The notes beneath the pieces are model-generated. The model did no database searches and was not told the origin of the DNA. It worked only from the letters and a program-made list of their open reading frames with translations. A DNA stretch of 42,522 nucleotides from Planctomycetota bacterium (GTDB lineage Bacteria; Planctomycetota; Phycisphaerae; Tepidisphaerales; Tepidisphaeraceae), in contig JAPLNB010000264.1 of the NCBI GenBank assembly GCA_026693085.1, forward strand, positions 1 to 42,522. Reading direction: 5' to 3'. A program made the position numbers and the translations under genes. This document shows, piece after piece, positions 41,080 through 42,522 of this stretch (position 1 is its first letter; each line of letters begins with the position of its first letter).

Positions 41080-41853
41080 TCAGGTGATCAGCTCGATGTG
41101 GCCGGAGACGATGGGGTGGGTGTGGTGCTGGTCTTGGACAAGGAGGCGGCCGAGGTGGTCGAGGCCGGTGCATAGGCCGGTGATGCGGGGCTTGTGGCTG
41201 GCGGAACAAAGGCGGACACGGCGGCCGGGAAGAACGTGATGCTGGTTGTATTCCTGCAACAGCGAGGCGAACGGGTGCTGGTTGCGGCGGGAAAGCGTTC
41301 GATGCATATGGCGGGCGATCGTGGCCAGGACCTCGGTCATGTCCAATTGTCGCCCGGCGATGGCGCTGAGGCAGGTGACTCGCGATCGCAGAGCAGACGG
41401 GGCAAGGCGGGGGTCGTTGTTGACGTTAAGGCCGAGGCCGATGAGGTCTACGCGGTGGATCCGCTCGCAGAGCAGGCCTGCGAGCTTTCGGCCGTTGTGA
41501 ACAATGTCGTTGGGCCATTTCAGTCCGATGGCTGGCTCGCCGCACAGCTCAGCGGCGGCGTTTCGGGTCGCCAGGCCAGCCACGAGCGGGAGTTGGTGGA
41601 CGGAGAGGTGCTCTTCGATTGGGAAAGCGAAGGTGACTGTGAGGCAGCCGGGGGTTGAGAACCATGCGTTGGATCCGCGGCCGCGGCCTGCGGTTTGATG
41701 GGCGGTGAGGACGACGGCGGGGGCAAAGAGCCGGGCGTGCTTGCGCAAGGCGGCGGCGTGGTCGTTGGTGCTGCGAAGACGGGGAAACCAGTAAAGGCGA
41801 AAAGGTCGTAACTCGTTTCGCAGTCGCGTGAGGTTGAATGACGAACTGGCCAT
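41080..41853 (-). CDS. birA: Biotin--[acetyl-CoA-carboxylase] ligase
   Basis: A 257-residue group I biotin protein ligase, lacking the DNA-binding HTH of the repressor type. It biotinylates acetyl-CoA carboxylase carrier protein. The N-terminus RLYWFPRLRSTNDHAAALRK and the ATP/biotin motif AHQTAGRGRGSNAWFSTPGC are characteristic, followed by GLKWPNDIVHNGRKLAGLLC and GLGLNVNN. The ATG at 41851-41853 is chosen by family length. A longer frame to 42252 would read 133 extra residues that overlap the fpg pseudogene and are not BirA-like. No strong ribosome-binding site is seen. Confidence 0.9.
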   Translation of the reverse strand: MASSSFNLTRLRNELRPFRLYWFPRLRSTNDHAAALRKHARLFAPAVVLTAHQTAGRGRGSNAWFSTPGCLTVTFAFPIEEHLSVHQLPLVAGLATRNAAAELCGEPAIGLKWPNDIVHNGRKLAGLLCERIHRVDLIGLGLNVNNDPRLAPSALRSRVTCLSAIAGRQLDMTEVLATIARHMHRTLSRRNQHPFASLLQEYNQHHVLPGRRVRLCSASHKPRITGLCTGLDHLGRLLVQDQHHTHPIVSGHIELIT

Positions 41854-41959
41854 GGCCGGAGCAGGAATTATTGCGCGTCGATCGGAGGGGAGAATAACGG
41901 GTTTGCCGCGGTTCGACCAGAGACGGACGATCCGCGGCCTATGGTGCAGCGTGGCGAAG

Positions 41960-42160
41960 CGGCTGACACTATAAGCAGAAGCGGGTGGACCGGCCCGAGA
42001 GCACGAGGCGTTCGATCGCGGTCTGGCACCGGCGGTAAGGGAGATTCTCGCGGGCGTAGACGCTGTGGAGTTTCTGGAAGCGGCCGGACGAGCCGTTGAC
42101 GTCGATGTAATCGCGGATGGAACTGCCGCGATGGCGGATGGCGCGGCGAAGAATGAGCTT
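41960..42160 (-). pseudogene. fpg: Formamidopyrimidine-DNA glycosylase C-terminal fragment
   Basis: The minus strand encodes LILRRAIRHRGSSIRDYIDV, NGSSGRFQKLHSVYARENLP and ERLVLSGRSTRFC, the Fpg/MutM C-terminal region. The zinc finger is damaged: the first Cys of CxxC is Tyr (PYRRC). The last pair reads F-C-Leu-amber-C-Q, so a TAG at 41969-41971 cuts the CxxC. The upstream part of the gene is missing, ending beside an IS630-like element. Fpg removes oxidised purines such as 8-oxoguanine. A functional copy may exist elsewhere. Confidence 0.78.
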
Positions 42161-42207
42161 ATTGACTTTCGCAAAAGCAATGTAACATCACTGCCAATCG
42201 ATGAGGC

Positions 42208-42522
42208 ATGAGACCAAATGGTACTGCGGCGGAATTGGAACGGCGGCGGCACGCCATGGCACTCTTCAAACGCGGACGGAGTCTACACGAGGTGGGGCGT
42301 AGGGTCGGCACCTCGGCGGCCTCTGTCTGCCGGTGGAAGCAGGCGGTCGATCAGGGCGCCAGCGACGCCCTGATCGCCAACCCAGTTCCTGGCCGGCCGC
42401 GCAAGCTTGGCGAGCGACAGACCCAACGCCTTCTGCGTCTGCTGACCAAGGGGGCGCTGGCCTACGGGTTCCCAAACGACCTCTGGACACTTCGGCGTAT
42501 CGCGTCGGTCGTTCGCCGCGAG
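42208..42522 (+). CDS. IS630-family transposase N-terminus, runs off right end
   Basis: The frame from the ATG at 42208 stays open to the window end (105 codons). It encodes MRPNGTAAELERRRHAMALF with HTH regions VGRRVGTSAASVCRWK and GRPRKLGERQTQRLLRLL, then LAYGFPNDLWTLRRIASVVR. This is the two-HTH DNA-binding N-terminus of IS630/Tc1-mariner-like transposases. The DDE catalytic domain would lie beyond the window. The left boundary is probably near 42160, where fpg similarity ends at a TA dinucleotide, the known target of this family. No inverted repeat can be confirmed without the other end. Confidence 0.8.
   Translation, partial: MRPNGTAAELERRRHAMALFKRGRSLHEVGRRVGTSAASVCRWKQAVDQGASDALIANPVPGRPRKLGERQTQRLLRLLTKGALAYGFPNDLWTLRRIASVVRRE

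Noticed and set aside
41854-42252. N-terminal extension of BirA to 42252 as a fused domain
   Set aside because: The extra residues are Ser/Ala/Arg-rich, overlap the fpg fragment in another frame and do not resemble the BirA HTH domain.

Overview
The window is GC-rich, gene-dense bacterial DNA. The gene families point to Planctomycetota, most likely a Phycisphaerae-like lineage. This is an inference from the mix: a DUF1080-M60 secreted protein, a pentapeptide-repeat PEP-CTERM protein, a Tat-exported Gfo/Idh oxidoreductase, the alternative GlmU (TIGR03991 type), and a long series of GspG/PilE-like prepilins. No rRNA, tRNA or CRISPR array was found.

Layout. (1) 1-3127, minus strand: secreted carbohydrate or glycoprotein functions, namely an incomplete Gfo/Idh oxidoreductase, a truncated glycoside-hydrolase-like N-terminus, and an M60 metallopeptidase carrying a DUF1080 domain. 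(2) 3.4-11.0 kb: a worn accessory stretch. Intact genes are a PEP-CTERM pentapeptide protein, glycerol dehydrogenase, a small Zn-ribbon-like protein, a GH57-like protein, and a DUF1186/SEC-C protein. Between them lie remnants of an IS701-like transposase, a ParB-like protein and an IS66 TnpC. (3) 11.29-28.81 kb, plus strand: the dominant feature, a 17.5-kb type IV pilus/type II secretion-like assembly locus. It encodes two PilB/GspE ATPases, a PilT retraction ATPase, a PilC/GspF platform protein and eight prepilin-type proteins. The last of these is a 1387-residue GspK-like protein. The locus ends at a clear intrinsic terminator. The secretin, the PilM/N/O/P alignment complex and the prepilin peptidase are not in the window. 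(4) 29.3-32.5 kb, minus strand: rarA, 5-formyl-THF cyclo-ligase and an L,D-transpeptidase, with the first two overlapping by 4 nt. (5) 32.8-36.3 kb, plus strand: glmS with its own terminator, then a TPR-gluzincin-PDZ protein. (6) 36.3-41.9 kb, minus strand: alternative GlmU, a redoxin-like protein, a ketopantoate reductase, an isoprenylcysteine methyltransferase-like membrane protein, a lipoprotein hydrolase and BirA. (7) Right end: an fpg pseudogene next to an IS630-like transposase that runs off the window.

The most striking non-genic signal is a set of short tandem repeats whose units are almost always exactly 7 bp (families GTTGCCA/TGGCAAC, CGATTTT, TACCCAC, GTGRTCG). There is also one 8-bp and one 10-bp array. 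They sit in intergenic gaps and, unexpectedly, inside the coding sequence for prepilin leader peptides just upstream of the cleavage site. Together with the oversized GspK-like protein and the enlarged pseudopilin set, these are the best candidates for something new. All functional assignments come from reading the translated sequence; no database search was possible.
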